Positions 31,353 through 40,234 are shown, counted from the stretch's first letter. The stretch: DNA of 55,073 nucleotides from an uncultured Prevotella sp. (GCA_900552675.1 USAI01000002.1:1-55073), one strand, 5' to 3'. Translations and numbers: made by a program. The notes: generated from the sequence alone by a model not told the origin.

Positions 31353-33296
31353 ATGAATAAACATTTTCTATTAGCTTTGGCTTTTGTGGGCTTTGCTGCC
31401 CAATCACAAGCGCAGGAACCCGTAACGTTTAAAGAGGCTCCGTTTACGTACAAACAAATTGGTACCAACAAGGTAGAGGTGTCGAAGGTAGATAAAGCTT
31501 ATGCTTCAGGAACTCCCGTTACCGACTATGTGGTGCCCGCCACTGTTGAGAACGGAGGCGTTACCTACACCGTAACCGCCATTGGCGAAGCTGCCTTTAA
31601 ATGGAAAGATGCTTCAAGCATCACGCTGCCCGAAACCCTCGATACCATTCGTGCCAACGCCTTCAACTCGTTTGAGGTGCCCGAGCTAAAGCTGCCGAGC
31701 AAGGTGCGCTACATTGGCGATAACGCATTTTCAAGCGACAAGTTTACATCGTTTGTAGTGCCTGAGAGCGTGGAAGAAATTGGTAATAGTGCCTTCTTTG
31801 GTTGTAACAATCTTACCAGCATACAGTTGCCTTCAAAGTTGAAGAAGATAGGCACTTCGGTGTTCTACAAGTGTGGCTTTAGCAGCATCACTTGGCCAGC
31901 AACGCTAACCACTGTTCCTTATTCAACCTTCCAGGCATGTAGCAAGCTTGAGAATGTGACCTTTCAGTCAGACATTACTATGATTGATAAGTATGCTTTC
32001 TTAAAGTGTGCTGCATTAAAGTCGATCAGCTTGCCATCATCGGTCGATTCGATTGGCTATGAGGCTTTCTGTAACACAGGCCTTGAGAGCTTTACACTGC
32101 CCAAGAGCGTAACCAAGCTGGGTAGCGAGTTTATTGCCAACGCCCCCATCACCGCCTTTAAGGTAGAAGAGGGTAACACCCATTTTGCAGTATATGATGG
32201 CGCTATCTATTCGGCCGACAAGCGTTTGTTGTGGGCTGCTCCTGTAAAGGGTCTCACTTCGTTTAAGGTGCTCGACGGCTGTTTGGGCATTTGTGGTGGT
32301 GCTTTCTCACAGTGCGAGGCCACAGAGATAACTTTGCCTGAAAGCCTTGTTGCCATTGATAGCTTTGGCTTCTGCGAGGCAAAGGTTGAGAAGATAAACT
32401 TCCCTGCAGGCTTGAAACTGATTGGTGTGCAAGGCTTTGCTGGCACAAATCTTACCGATGTTACGCTGCCCGAGGGTTGCACCGTGGTATATGAGGCTGC
32501 CTTTGCTCAGTGTCCGAAACTGAAGACTGTAACACTGCCTAAGACCCTCACCGATATTGCCATTCGTGCCTTCTTGAATTGTAGCGCTCTTAAAAAGATA
32601 ACATGCCAGGGCGAAACATCGCCGAAACTGGAAGATGCTTACGAATCGTATGAAGAGCAGTTCTATGGCGTGCCTTCTACTTGCGAACTCTATGTGCCTC
32701 AGGGTGCAACACAAAGCTATAAGGCTGCTGGATGGGACCACTGGTTCAACACCATTAAAGAGTTTGAGGCCGAGGTGAAGCCCACCGTGATGACTGTTGT
32801 GAAGACCACGCCTGCCGATGGCTTTGTTACAAAAGAGAAATTCTTTAATATGTCTTTCGATATCGAGTTTGACGAAGACTTTGACGTGTTGAAGAAAGAA
32901 CCTGCTGCCAAACTGCGTGAGGGCGATGCTACAACAGGAAAAGAAATTACACCTGATGACGTTTGGAACGCTTCTCATCCTAAGGCCAATCACCTAAACC
33001 TTTGGGGCTCTGATTGGGATGGCTATGTATGCTATTTCATAACAAAAGACAATACCGACTATTATCTTACCATCCCAGCCGATATTCTGAAAGGTAAGAC
33101 CAGCGGCTTGAAGAATGGCGAAATCGTTATTCATTTTAGCGTGCAGTATGCCACAGGCATTAACGATGTAGACGCTGCTGCCACCGTAACAGGTGTTTAC
33201 GACCTGAGTGGTCGCAAGGTGAGCGGTGTAGGCATCAAGGGCATCGTTGTGAAGAAGTTGAGCAACGGCAAGACCGTTAAGGTGCTTCAGAAGTAA
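31353..33296 (+). CDS. BspA-like leucine-rich-repeat secreted protein
   Basis: 647 residues. Signal peptide to about AAQSQAQ (residue 21), then an array of LRR_5/BspA-type repeats of about 23 residues (about 70-440; for example ESVEEIGNSAFFGCNNLTSI and LPSKLKKIGTSVFYKCGF). A non-repeat region (about 465-610) contains SFDIEFDEDFDVL. The C-terminus ends GVYDLSGRKVSG... GKTVKVLQK, a sorting-type tail like the other secreted proteins in this window. BspA-family proteins bind host matrix proteins or mediate coaggregation in oral Bacteroidota; the ligand here is unknown. The gene stands alone, with its own promoter and a strong terminator downstream. Confidence 0.87.
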   Translation: MNKHFLLALAFVGFAAQSQAQEPVTFKEAPFTYKQIGTNKVEVSKVDKAYASGTPVTDYVVPATVENGGVTYTVTAIGEAAFKWKDASSITLPETLDTIRANAFNSFEVPELKLPSKVRYIGDNAFSSDKFTSFVVPESVEEIGNSAFFGCNNLTSIQLPSKLKKIGTSVFYKCGFSSITWPATLTTVPYSTFQACSKLENVTFQSDITMIDKYAFLKCAALKSISLPSSVDSIGYEAFCNTGLESFTLPKSVTKLGSEFIANAPITAFKVEEGNTHFAVYDGAIYSADKRLLWAAPVKGLTSFKVLDGCLGICGGAFSQCEATEITLPESLVAIDSFGFCEAKVEKINFPAGLKLIGVQGFAGTNLTDVTLPEGCTVVYEAAFAQCPKLKTVTLPKTLTDIAIRAFLNCSALKKITCQGETSPKLEDAYESYEEQFYGVPSTCELYVPQGATQSYKAAGWDHWFNTIKEFEAEVKPTVMTVVKTTPADGFVTKEKFFNMSFDIEFDEDFDVLKKEPAAKLREGDATTGKEITPDDVWNASHPKANHLNLWGSDWDGYVCYFITKDNTDYYLTIPADILKGKTSGLKNGEIVIHFSVQYATGINDVDAAATVTGVYDLSGRKVSGVGIKGIVVKKLSNGKTVKVLQK

Positions 33297-33380
33297 ACGT
33301 GACGAAAGAAACGTAAACAAGTGTTGGTAATAACTCGTTTACAGCAAGTTTTCATTTCTATCGAAACAGATGCACGCTCA

Positions 33381-33426
33381 AAGTAGGACGGTGGCCTCCG
33401 TGCCCCGTCCTCCAGCACCCAGCATT
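33381..33426 (-). repeat. MITE-like repeat core, copy 3
   Basis: AAGTAGGACGGTGGCCTCCG followed by TGCCCCGTCCTCCAGCACCC and AGCATTTA, the inverse of the core and left flank at 14149-14272. No TCAGATAATATT end is visible, so it is a partial copy. Confidence 0.75.
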
Positions 33427-33443
33427 TATTATATGAACCAAAC

Positions 33444-33486
33444 AAAACCCGTTGACAGAATAAAAATAAGTCTGTCAACGGGTTTT
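33444..33486. terminator. Bidirectional terminator between convergent LRR and M20 genes
   Basis: A perfect 16-bp stem AAAACCCGTTGACAGA (33444-33459) / TCTGTCAACGGGTTTT (33471-33486), with A and T tracts on both sides. Confidence 0.85.
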
Positions 33487-33530
33487 CTATTCTCTCTTTC
33501 CTATTTTCTGTTTCCTGTCTCCTATTATCG

Positions 33531-34583
33531 TTATTGCAACAGTTTCAGATATGTGTTGATGGCATCTTCTATCTCGCTCACGAGGATATACTCGTTGGCC
33601 GAATGAGAACGTGCCGACTGGCCAGGCCCCAACTTGAACGAGGGAAAGGGCATGAGGGCTTGGTCGCTGAGCGTGGGCGACCCAAAGGGCGTCATGCCCA
33701 GCGCAATGCAGCGTTGCACCAGCGGGTGTTGAAGGTTGATGTGTGAAGAGTGTAGACGGAACGAACGGGCGCGGCACTCGCTTTGGCAGTGCTGCTGAAT
33801 GATGTTAAACACTTCTTCGTTAGTGTATAGCTCGTTGGTACGCACATCGACCACAATCTGGCAAGTGTCGGGCACCACGTTATGTTGCGTGCCCGCCTGT
33901 ATGACGGTGGCCTGCATCTTGGTGGCACCGAGGAAGGCGCTCACGCGGTCAAACTGGTAGGAACGTATCCAGCAAAGGTCGTCGAGGGCAGCATATAGGG
34001 CGTTCACCCCCTCGCCGCGAGCCGCGTGCCCACTCTTGCCATGGGCGGTGATGTCGATCACCATCAATCCCTTCTCGGCTACGGCAGGCTGCATTCCTGT
34101 TGGTTCGCCCACAATGGCAACATCGATGTGTGGCAATAGGGGTAGCGCTCGGCTGATACCATCTTTGCCCGACACCTCTTCTTCGGCCGATGCTAGATAA
34201 ACAAGGTTGTAAGGGCAGGTGTTGCTGCTGTCCAAGATTCGAAACACCTGAAGCAGCGATACCAATCCGCCCCCACAGTCGTTGCTGCCTAAGCCATAGA
34301 GTATGCCCTCTTCAAGCGATGGCTCGTAGGGGTTGCGCGTATAGGTAGAAACGGGCTTTACGGTGTCAAGGTGCGCGTTGAGCAGCAGGGTGGGGCGTGC
34401 CTCGTTGTAATGGTGCCCTATGGCCCACACGTTGTTGGCCTCGCGTTGTGGTGTAAAGCCGTAGCGTGTGAGCGCTTCTTGTATGATGTCGGCGGCTCGA
34501 CGTTCGTCTCTGCTTACCGAAGGTGTGGCAATGAGGTGTGCCAGCAGTGTTACGGCCTCGTTGGTATATGCTTGTGTTGTCAT
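33531..34583 (-). CDS. M20 metallo-deacylase, ArgE-type
   Basis: 350 residues from ATG 34583 (MTTQAYTNEAVTLLAHLIAT); the frame extends 60 bp upstream but into the promoter. It is a two-metal M20 peptidase: LNAHLDTV (H71, D73), GSNDCGGG (D102), SAEEEVSGKDG (E134/E135), GEPTG, and a C-terminal SHSANEY histidine. Closest in style to acetylornithine deacetylase. In Bacteroidota the arginine pathway uses N-succinylated intermediates and the ArgE-like enzyme deacylates N-succinyl-citrulline, so that is the likely substrate, but no other arg genes are in the window. A minus-strand TATCTTTG (34618-34611) is a plausible -7 box. Confidence 0.85.
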   Translation of the reverse strand: MTTQAYTNEAVTLLAHLIATPSVSRDERRAADIIQEALTRYGFTPQREANNVWAIGHHYNEARPTLLLNAHLDTVKPVSTYTRNPYEPSLEEGILYGLGSNDCGGGLVSLLQVFRILDSSNTCPYNLVYLASAEEEVSGKDGISRALPLLPHIDVAIVGEPTGMQPAVAEKGLMVIDITAHGKSGHAARGEGVNALYAALDDLCWIRSYQFDRVSAFLGATKMQATVIQAGTQHNVVPDTCQIVVDVRTNELYTNEEVFNIIQQHCQSECRARSFRLHSSHINLQHPLVQRCIALGMTPFGSPTLSDQALMPFPSFKLGPGQSARSHSANEYILVSEIEDAINTYLKLLQ

Positions 34584-34711
34584 GTTGTAAAGTGTTTTGT
34601 TACAATAGTGCAAAGATAATGCAAACCGAGAGCAAAATATCAAGCTTGCTTGAATATTATGCCGAGGTGCAGCTTATCTTATGCAAAGATACAATTATTT
34701 TGTGGGGCGTG

Positions 34712-34743
34712 GTTGTAGATGCAGGGAAAATGTTGTAACTTTG
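34712..34743 (+). promoter_or_regulatory. Promoter of the MFS transporter gene
   Basis: GTTG (34712-34715) and TAACTTTG (34736-34743) are 20 bp apart, close to the consensus, with the ATG 49 bp downstream of the -7 box. Confidence 0.55.
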
Positions 34744-34791
34744 CAAACGTTTTTTAAGCCGACAAGTTGTCAAGAAAATATCTCAACACGA

Positions 34792-36003
34792 ATGAACGAA
34801 AACACTGAAAAGATGCCGTTGCGTAACTGGCTGCCTGTTATAGGCTTGGCATGCACAGCCTTTGTTTTTAATACTTCCGAATTTGTTCCCATAGGATTGC
34901 TTACCGACATTGGTCACGACTTTCATATGTCGGCGGCCGACACAGGTATGCTCATATCTGTATATGCCTGGGTGGTAATGATTATGTCGTTGCCACTGAT
35001 GATATGTGTGTCGCGCATGGAGATGCGACGCCTGATGCTGTGGGTGGTGGGCAGTTTCGCCTTCTTCCAGTTGCTGTCGTTCTTTTCAAACAGTTTTGGC
35101 ATGCTGATGGCATCGCGCATCGGTGTAGCCTTCAGCCACTCGGTGTTTTGGTCAATCCTTTCGCCCATGGCCGCACGTATTGTGTCAGAACGTTTCAGAC
35201 CAGTGGCCCTGAGCATAGTGGCCTCAGGATCCGCCATTGCCATGGTGTTTGGCATGCCTATCGGCCGAATGATAGGATTGGCGCTGGGCTGGCGCATGAC
35301 GTTCTTAACCATTAGCATCACGGCCGTCGTAACCTTTATCTATCTATATGCCACGCTGCCCGTGTTGCCCAGCCGCGGCAAGTTCTCGGTAAAAAAGTTG
35401 CCACAGCTGTTTGCTATACGCCCTCTTACAGGCATCTTCTTGCTCACGGCCTTCTTTGCCACCGCCTACTATACAACATACAGCTATATCGAGCCCTTCT
35501 TGAAAGAGCAAGTGGGCATGAACAACACGTTGGTAACGGCTTCGCTCATGCTATTTGGCACGGCAGGCATACTGGGCAGTGTGGCCTTCTCGCGCTATTA
35601 CACTCGTAACCGTTACGCCTTCAATTCGTGCTGTTTCATTGTTATTGGTACGTGCATAGCCATGCTGTTGCCAGTGTCGGGCAGCATACCTGTAACACTG
35701 CTGTTGCTGGCGCTGTGGGGCGTGGTGGGCACCGCCTTCAACATTGCTATGCAGAGCGAAATTATCAATATTGCTCCGCCTGAAGGCACATCGGTGGCCA
35801 TGAGCATCTTCTCAGGCATCTTCAATTTTGGCATTGGCACAGGCGCCTTCATTGGTGGCATGGTGTGCCGACATATTGGCTTGCCCCACATAGGCACCGT
35901 AGGCGGCATCATTGCCGTGGGCACCCTGCTGTTTTGGCTGTTTTGGCTGCAAAAACACATGAAGGCGTTTTACATGGGTCGTTCTTCTGAGCATAGGGTG
36001 TAG
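34792..36003 (+). CDS. MFS efflux transporter (SotB/AraJ-like)
   Basis: 403 residues from ATG 34792 (MNENTEKMPLRNWLPVIGLA); an upstream in-frame ATG lies before the promoter. Twelve predicted membrane helices. NTSEFVPIGLL in helix 1 (about residues 27-37) and SVYAWVVMIMSLPLM in helix 2 are typical of the DHA1 sugar-efflux group (SotB, AraJ), as is GMPIGRMIGLALGWRMTF. Members export sugars, drugs or arabinose-like compounds by proton antiport; the substrate cannot be deduced. It stands alone between divergent M20 and the downstream acyl-CoA ligase. Confidence 0.85.
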   Translation: MNENTEKMPLRNWLPVIGLACTAFVFNTSEFVPIGLLTDIGHDFHMSAADTGMLISVYAWVVMIMSLPLMICVSRMEMRRLMLWVVGSFAFFQLLSFFSNSFGMLMASRIGVAFSHSVFWSILSPMAARIVSERFRPVALSIVASGSAIAMVFGMPIGRMIGLALGWRMTFLTISITAVVTFIYLYATLPVLPSRGKFSVKKLPQLFAIRPLTGIFLLTAFFATAYYTTYSYIEPFLKEQVGMNNTLVTASLMLFGTAGILGSVAFSRYYTRNRYAFNSCCFIVIGTCIAMLLPVSGSIPVTLLLLALWGVVGTAFNIAMQSEIINIAPPEGTSVAMSIFSGIFNFGIGTGAFIGGMVCRHIGLPHIGTVGGIIAVGTLLFWLFWLQKHMKAFYMGRSSEHRV

Positions 36004-36065
36004 GGCCTATACATCGTTATCTTGCATAATATGAATAACGTGAGCAAAAAAACGTGAATGATTGT

Positions 36066-36096
36066 TTTGTATTTTCTGTAAATAAGATTACCTTTG
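36066..36096 (+). promoter_or_regulatory. Promoter of the acyl-CoA ligase gene
   Basis: TTTG (36066-36069) and TACCTTTG (36089-36096) are separated by 19 bp, an exact consensus match, 25 bp before the ATG. Confidence 0.75.
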
Positions 36097-36121
36097 CATA
36101 AAATATAAAATCCTTTTTATT

Positions 36122-37930
36122 ATGCAGACAAGATGTCATCTTTCAGTACTTATTCATGAACAGGCAAAGAAATATGGTGATCGTGAGGTCCTGTTTTTCC
36201 AAAGCTTTGGCAGTACGAAATGGAAATCGGTCTCATGGAACCAATTTTCTCTGAGAGTGAAACAGGTGAGCAACGCATTGCTAAACCTTGGCTTAAAACC
36301 GCAAGAGAAGATTGCTGTCTTTTCCCAAAACTGCATACAGTATCTTTATACCGACTTTGGTGCTTATGGTGTGCGTGCCGTGTCAATACCGTTTTATGCC
36401 ACCAGTAGCGAGCAGCAAATACAGTATATGATAAACGATGCTAAGGTTCGCTTTCTCTTTGTGGGTGAACAAGAGCAGTATGACAAAGCTCACCGCGTTT
36501 GTGGGCTATGCCATTCGCTGGAACGCATTATTTATTTTGATAATAGCATACGTGTCAGCACGCACGACCCTCAGGCCCTTTCGTTTGAAGATTTCTTGAA
36601 ACTGGGCGAAACGTTACCCCGACAGAGCGAGGTAGAACAGCTGTGGGCGCAGGCTTCGGGCGACGACCTTTGCAACATTCTTTACACCAGTGGCACCACG
36701 GGCGAGAGCAAAGGCGTAATGCTACACCACGCACAATATATGGCTGCCCTAAAGGCTAACGACGAGGTGGTGCCCTTGACCGATCAAGACCGCGTCATCA
36801 ATTTTCTTCCCTTTACACATGTCTTTGAACGTGGATGGGCCTATCTGGCGCTGACAGAAGGCGCACAGATGATTATCAACACCAATCCGCACCGCATACA
36901 AGAGTCGATGCGAGAGATGCATCCTACCTGTATGAGCTCGGTGCCCCGCTTCTGGGAAAAGGTGTATATAGCTGTGAAAGAGAAGATGGACAATGCCAGC
37001 GGTATGCAGAGAAAGCTGTTTGAACACGCGCTGGCAGTAGGCACACGCTATAACATCGACTGCTTGAGTCGTGGCAAACGCCCCTCGCTCTTGCTGTCAA
37101 TGGAGTATAAGTTTGTTGACAAAACCATCCTCAGCTTGGTGCGCAAGCAGATAGGTTTGCTCAAACCTCACCTCTTCCCCACAGCAGGTGCTCGCATATC
37201 GCCCGAGGTAGAGAAGTTTATCCACGCCATTGGCATCAATATGGTGGCGGGCTATGGCCTTACCGAGAGCTTGGCCACCGTGTCGTGCGACCGCAGCCAT
37301 CGTGCTTATACCATTGGATCGGTGGGCTATCCCATCAATGGTCTCGACGTAAAGATAGGCGATAACGACGAGATATTGCTGAAGGGCCCCACCATCACTA
37401 AGGGCTACTATAACAAGCCTGAGGCTAACGCCAGCAGCTTTACCGAAGATGGCTATTTCCGTACAGGCGATGCTGGCTATATAAAGAATGGCGAGCTGTT
37501 CTTGACCGAACGTATCAAAGACCTCTTCAAAACCTCAAACGGCAAATATATCGCTCCGCAGATGGTAGAGTCGCTTCTGTTGGTTGACAAGTATATCGAC
37601 CAGGTGGTGGTGATTGCCGACGAGCGCAAGTTTGTGTCGGCCCTCATCGTGCCCGAGTTCCGCTTGATAGAAGAGTTTGCACGCCAAAACAATATCAAAT
37701 TTGAAACTCGCGAAGACCTCTGCGCCAACGAAAAGATACACAAGTTCTTGATGGATCGCATCGTTACCTTGCAGCAGCAGTTGGCTCCCTACGAGCAGGT
37801 GAAACGCTTCACCCTCATTGCCCACCATTTCTCAATGGAGAATGGCGAGCTGACCAATACGCTGAAGATACGTCGCCCCATCATCTATAAAAATTATAAA
37901 GAGGTGATTGATAAGATGTATGATTGCTAA
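36122..37930 (+). CDS. Long-chain fatty-acid–CoA ligase (AMP-binding)
   Basis: 602 residues of the ANL adenylating superfamily, activating fatty acids to acyl-CoA via an acyl-adenylate. The P-loop-like motif is LYTSGTTGESKG (about 187-198), the aromatic-rich motif GYGLTESLATVS (about 377-388), the adenylate-binding aspartate in YFRTGDAG (about 445-452), and the hinge ERIKDLFKTSNGKYIAP (about 462-478). The length and FLPFTHVFERGW resemble the bacterial FadD15/long-chain group. The first 25 residues (SVLIHEQAKKYGDREVLFFQ) are a normal N-terminus. It has its own promoter. Physiological role could be fatty-acid uptake or membrane recycling. Confidence 0.9.
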   Translation: MQTRCHLSVLIHEQAKKYGDREVLFFQSFGSTKWKSVSWNQFSLRVKQVSNALLNLGLKPQEKIAVFSQNCIQYLYTDFGAYGVRAVSIPFYATSSEQQIQYMINDAKVRFLFVGEQEQYDKAHRVCGLCHSLERIIYFDNSIRVSTHDPQALSFEDFLKLGETLPRQSEVEQLWAQASGDDLCNILYTSGTTGESKGVMLHHAQYMAALKANDEVVPLTDQDRVINFLPFTHVFERGWAYLALTEGAQMIINTNPHRIQESMREMHPTCMSSVPRFWEKVYIAVKEKMDNASGMQRKLFEHALAVGTRYNIDCLSRGKRPSLLLSMEYKFVDKTILSLVRKQIGLLKPHLFPTAGARISPEVEKFIHAIGINMVAGYGLTESLATVSCDRSHRAYTIGSVGYPINGLDVKIGDNDEILLKGPTITKGYYNKPEANASSFTEDGYFRTGDAGYIKNGELFLTERIKDLFKTSNGKYIAPQMVESLLLVDKYIDQVVVIADERKFVSALIVPEFRLIEEFARQNNIKFETREDLCANEKIHKFLMDRIVTLQQQLAPYEQVKRFTLIAHHFSMENGELTNTLKIRRPIIYKNYKEVIDKMYDC

Positions 37931-37933
37931 GAG

Positions 37934-38000
37934 CAATTCATAATTCATAATTCATAATGGGGCTTCGCCTCTCATAAATCATAATGGCGTGGCCATTGCC
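37934..38000 (+). repeat. Short direct repeats in the ligase–prfB spacer
   Basis: AATTCAT occurs three times in succession (37935-37955), followed by TAATGG repeats and a small palindrome AATGGCGTGGCCATT (about 37983-37997). Nothing else was recognised between the two genes. Confidence 0.55.
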
Positions 38001-38026
38001 GTAAATAGATATTTGTAACAAAAGAA

Positions 38027-39154
38027 ATGATAACAGCCGACCAACTGAAAGATGTAACAGAACGTGCCGAAGCACTGCACCACTATCTCAATATTGACCA
38101 AAAGAAGGTAGAGTTTGAAGAGGAACAACTCCGCACACAGGCCCCCGACTTTTGGGAAGATGTAGAGCGTGCCCAGGCACAAATGAAAAAAGTGAAAGGC
38201 ATTGAAAAGTGGATCAACGGATATAACGATGTCAAACAGAAAGCCGATGAACTGCAGCTGGCCTTCGACTTCTATAAAGATGAACTGGTGACCGAAGAGG
38301 AGGTGGATGCCGACTATGCACAGGCCATCAAGGCTATTGAGAATCTGGAACTGATGAACATGCTGCGCCAGAAGGAAGACCCGATGGACTGTGTGCTGAA
38401 GATTAACTCGGGTGCTGGTGGTACCGAGAGCCAGGACTGGGCTTCAATGCTCATGCGTATGTATATGCGCTGGGCCGAGGCTCATGGGCATAAGGTTACC
38501 ATCTCGAACCTTCAGGAAGGCGACGAGGCTGGCATCAAGAGCGTCACCATGGAGATAGAAGGTGGCGAGTATGCCTACGGCTTCTTGAAAAGCGAGAACG
38601 GCGTACACCGTTTGGTGCGCGTGTCGCCCTATAATGCTCAGGGTAAGCGCATGACCAGCTTTGCCAGTGTGTTTGTAACGCCTCTTGTTGACGACACTAT
38701 CGAGGTGTTTGTCGACCCTGCTCGCCTGTCGTGGGATACCTTCCGCTCGGGTGGCGCAGGTGGTCAGAATGTGAACAAAGTAGAGTCGGGCGTGCGTCTG
38801 CGCTACTGGTATCAGGACCCCGATACGGGCGAAGAGGAAGAAATCTTGATTGAAAATACCGAAACCCGCGATCAGCCCAAGAACCGCGCCAAGGCCTTAC
38901 TGCTGCTGAAGAGTCAGTTGTACGACCGTGCTATGAAGAAGCGTCTCGAGGCTCAGGCAAAGATTGAGGCTGGCAAGAAGAAAATTGAGTGGGGAAGCCA
39001 GATACGTAGCTACGTGTTTGACGACCGTCGCGTGAAAGACCACCGCACCAACTATCAAACCGCTGATGTTGATGGCGTGATGGATGGAAAGATTGACGAG
39101 TTTATCAAGGCTTATCTCATGGAGTTTCCCGTCAACGACGACGACCAACAATAA
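38027..39154 (+). CDS. prfB: Peptide chain release factor 2
   Basis: 375 residues; class I release factor for UGA/UAA stop codons. The peptidyl-hydrolysis loop is SGGAGGQNVNK (241-251, GGQ at 245-247). The stop-recognition tripeptide, SPF in E. coli RF2, reads SPY here (200-202, in HRLVRVSPYNAQGKRMTSF). The frame is continuous through the place (YLNID, 20-24) where many bacteria have a programmed +1 frameshift at an internal UGA, so no frameshift autoregulation is visible. The domain after GGQ (VRLRYWYQDPDTGEEEEILI) is normal. A 46-aa peptide gene and the CYTH gene follow closely. Confidence 0.93.
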   Translation: MITADQLKDVTERAEALHHYLNIDQKKVEFEEEQLRTQAPDFWEDVERAQAQMKKVKGIEKWINGYNDVKQKADELQLAFDFYKDELVTEEEVDADYAQAIKAIENLELMNMLRQKEDPMDCVLKINSGAGGTESQDWASMLMRMYMRWAEAHGHKVTISNLQEGDEAGIKSVTMEIEGGEYAYGFLKSENGVHRLVRVSPYNAQGKRMTSFASVFVTPLVDDTIEVFVDPARLSWDTFRSGGAGGQNVNKVESGVRLRYWYQDPDTGEEEEILIENTETRDQPKNRAKALLLLKSQLYDRAMKKRLEAQAKIEAGKKKIEWGSQIRSYVFDDRRVKDHRTNYQTADVDGVMDGKIDEFIKAYLMEFPVNDDDQQ

Positions 39155-39188
39155 TAACGACAATAAAAACCAATAAATATTTATTACT

Positions 39189-39329
39189 ATGAGCGAAAAA
39201 AGTAAAATAAACCGCGCCCGTCGTGAAGCGAAGCAGGAAGAAGAAGGTAAGAATGTAGTGAAATGGATTTTTGTTGCACTGATTGCGCTTGCCCTTCTAT
39301 TCATGATTTTCACATCGATAATGCAATGA
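39189..39329 (+). CDS. 46-aa single-span membrane peptide
   Basis: A short gene starting ATG 39189, 34 bp after the prfB stop, encoding MSEKSKINRARREAKQEEEG followed by a hydrophobic helix (about 25-43: KWIFVALIALALLFMIFTSI) and ending with TGA at 39327. The charged, basic N-terminus and C-terminal span suggest an inner-membrane protein with N-in topology. Its stop overlaps the start of the CYTH gene (ATGA, 39326-39329), a translational-coupling arrangement that supports its being real. I do not recognise a family. Codon use is like its neighbours. Confidence 0.72.
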   Translation: MSEKSKINRARREAKQEEEGKNVVKWIFVALIALALLFMIFTSIMQ

Positions 39330-39826
39330 GCGGATTGGAGATAGAACGCAAGTTCTTAGTAAAAAAAGGCGACGCTTACAAAAGCGCCGCCTTTTCTCAT
39401 AGCCACATCAAGCAAGGATACATTCCGGCTGATGGAGCTACGGTGCGTATTCGTGTGCGCGACGATAAGGCCTTTCTTACCATTAAGGGCCGCTCAGACG
39501 AAAAAGGACTGTCGCGCTATGAGTTTGAGAAAGAAATAACTACTGATGAAGCCGACCAGCTGTTAAAACTATGTAAGGGCGGATTGATTGATAAGACGCG
39601 CTATCTGGTGAAGAGCGGTAAGCATACCTTTGAGGTAGACGAATTTTATGGCGATAATGCCGGGCTGGTGATGGCCGAAGTAGAACTGAGCGATGAGGCT
39701 GAGGCCTTTGATGCACCTGCGTTCATCGGCAAAGAGGTAACTGGCGACCGCCGCTTCTACAATTCACATTTGCTTACAAACCCCTTCTGCCGTTGGCGCG
39801 ATACCTTGCCAACAGAATACCGATAG
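39326..39826 (+). CDS. CYTH-domain protein (class IV cyclase / triphosphatase fold)
   Basis: 166 residues from ATG 39326 (MSGLEIERKFLVKKGDAYKS). EIERK is the ExExK signature of CYTH enzymes, which bind triphosphates with divalent metal in a beta-barrel tunnel. RIRVRDDKAFLTIKGR, the YEFEKEI strand and EVDEFYGDNAGLVMAEVELSD supply the further basic and acidic tunnel residues. Bacterial members include inorganic triphosphatases; cyclase activity is much rarer, so tripolyphosphatase is the most likely reaction. It is translationally coupled to the 46-aa peptide upstream. Its last 53 bp overlap the end of the opposing VanZ-like gene. Confidence 0.87.
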   Translation: MSGLEIERKFLVKKGDAYKSAAFSHSHIKQGYIPADGATVRIRVRDDKAFLTIKGRSDEKGLSRYEFEKEITTDEADQLLKLCKGGLIDKTRYLVKSGKHTFEVDEFYGDNAGLVMAEVELSDEAEAFDAPAFIGKEVTGDRRFYNSHLLTNPFCRWRDTLPTEYR

Positions 39827-40226
39827 TGGTGCCTATCGTAGCACCGATAGCGTTGGCCACAAAGTCGAGCCATTCGCCACTGCGACGTCCACCCGTGCAG
39901 TAGGCTTGCAATAGCTCGATAAGGCCACTCATCAGTATGGGCAGTAGCCACATGTAAACAAGCTGCCGCCTCAGTTGTTGCCACAGTCCATCTTGTTTTG
40001 GCCTGTGGTTTTTTTGTATCTCAAGGCCAATCACCAGGCACAAACAGCCGTACATGGTAAAGTGTGTCCACTTGTCAATAAGCGTGACGTGGCTCAGTGG
40101 TGTGTCGGGCACATTCATGAAACAGGCTATCCATATACCTATGATAAGGCAGCACGACAGTGGGTAGCGTCTCAATAAAGCTATAAAATGATAAGCTGAT
40201 AAGCGTTTTTCTATATTTACTTTCAT
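39774..40226 (-). CDS. VanZ-like membrane protein
   Basis: 150 residues from ATG 40226 (MKVNIEKRLSAYHFIALLRR); the frame extends 39 bp further but across the promoter. It has four hydrophobic segments with VanZ-family signatures: DKWTHFTMYGCLCLVIG (after the first span), SGLIELLQAYCTGGRRSGEWLD and FVANAIGATIGTTIGILLAR. The E-x-x-Q...R-x-x-x-x-x-D-x-x-x-N pattern is the family hallmark. VanZ-type proteins have been linked to low-level teicoplanin resistance and other envelope roles, but most, like this one, are of unknown function. It is convergent with and overlaps the CYTH gene. Confidence 0.85.
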   Translation of the reverse strand: MKVNIEKRLSAYHFIALLRRYPLSCCLIIGIWIACFMNVPDTPLSHVTLIDKWTHFTMYGCLCLVIGLEIQKNHRPKQDGLWQQLRRQLVYMWLLPILMSGLIELLQAYCTGGRRSGEWLDFVANAIGATIGTTIGILLARYRANGRRGL

Positions 40227-40234
40227 AATTGATG

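Noticed and set aside
36122..37930. Nonribosomal peptide synthetase adenylation module
   Set aside because: No carrier or condensation domains nearby; length and motifs fit a stand-alone long-chain acyl-CoA ligase.
38027..38110. Programmed frameshift in prfB
   Set aside because: No internal UGA; the frame is open throughout.
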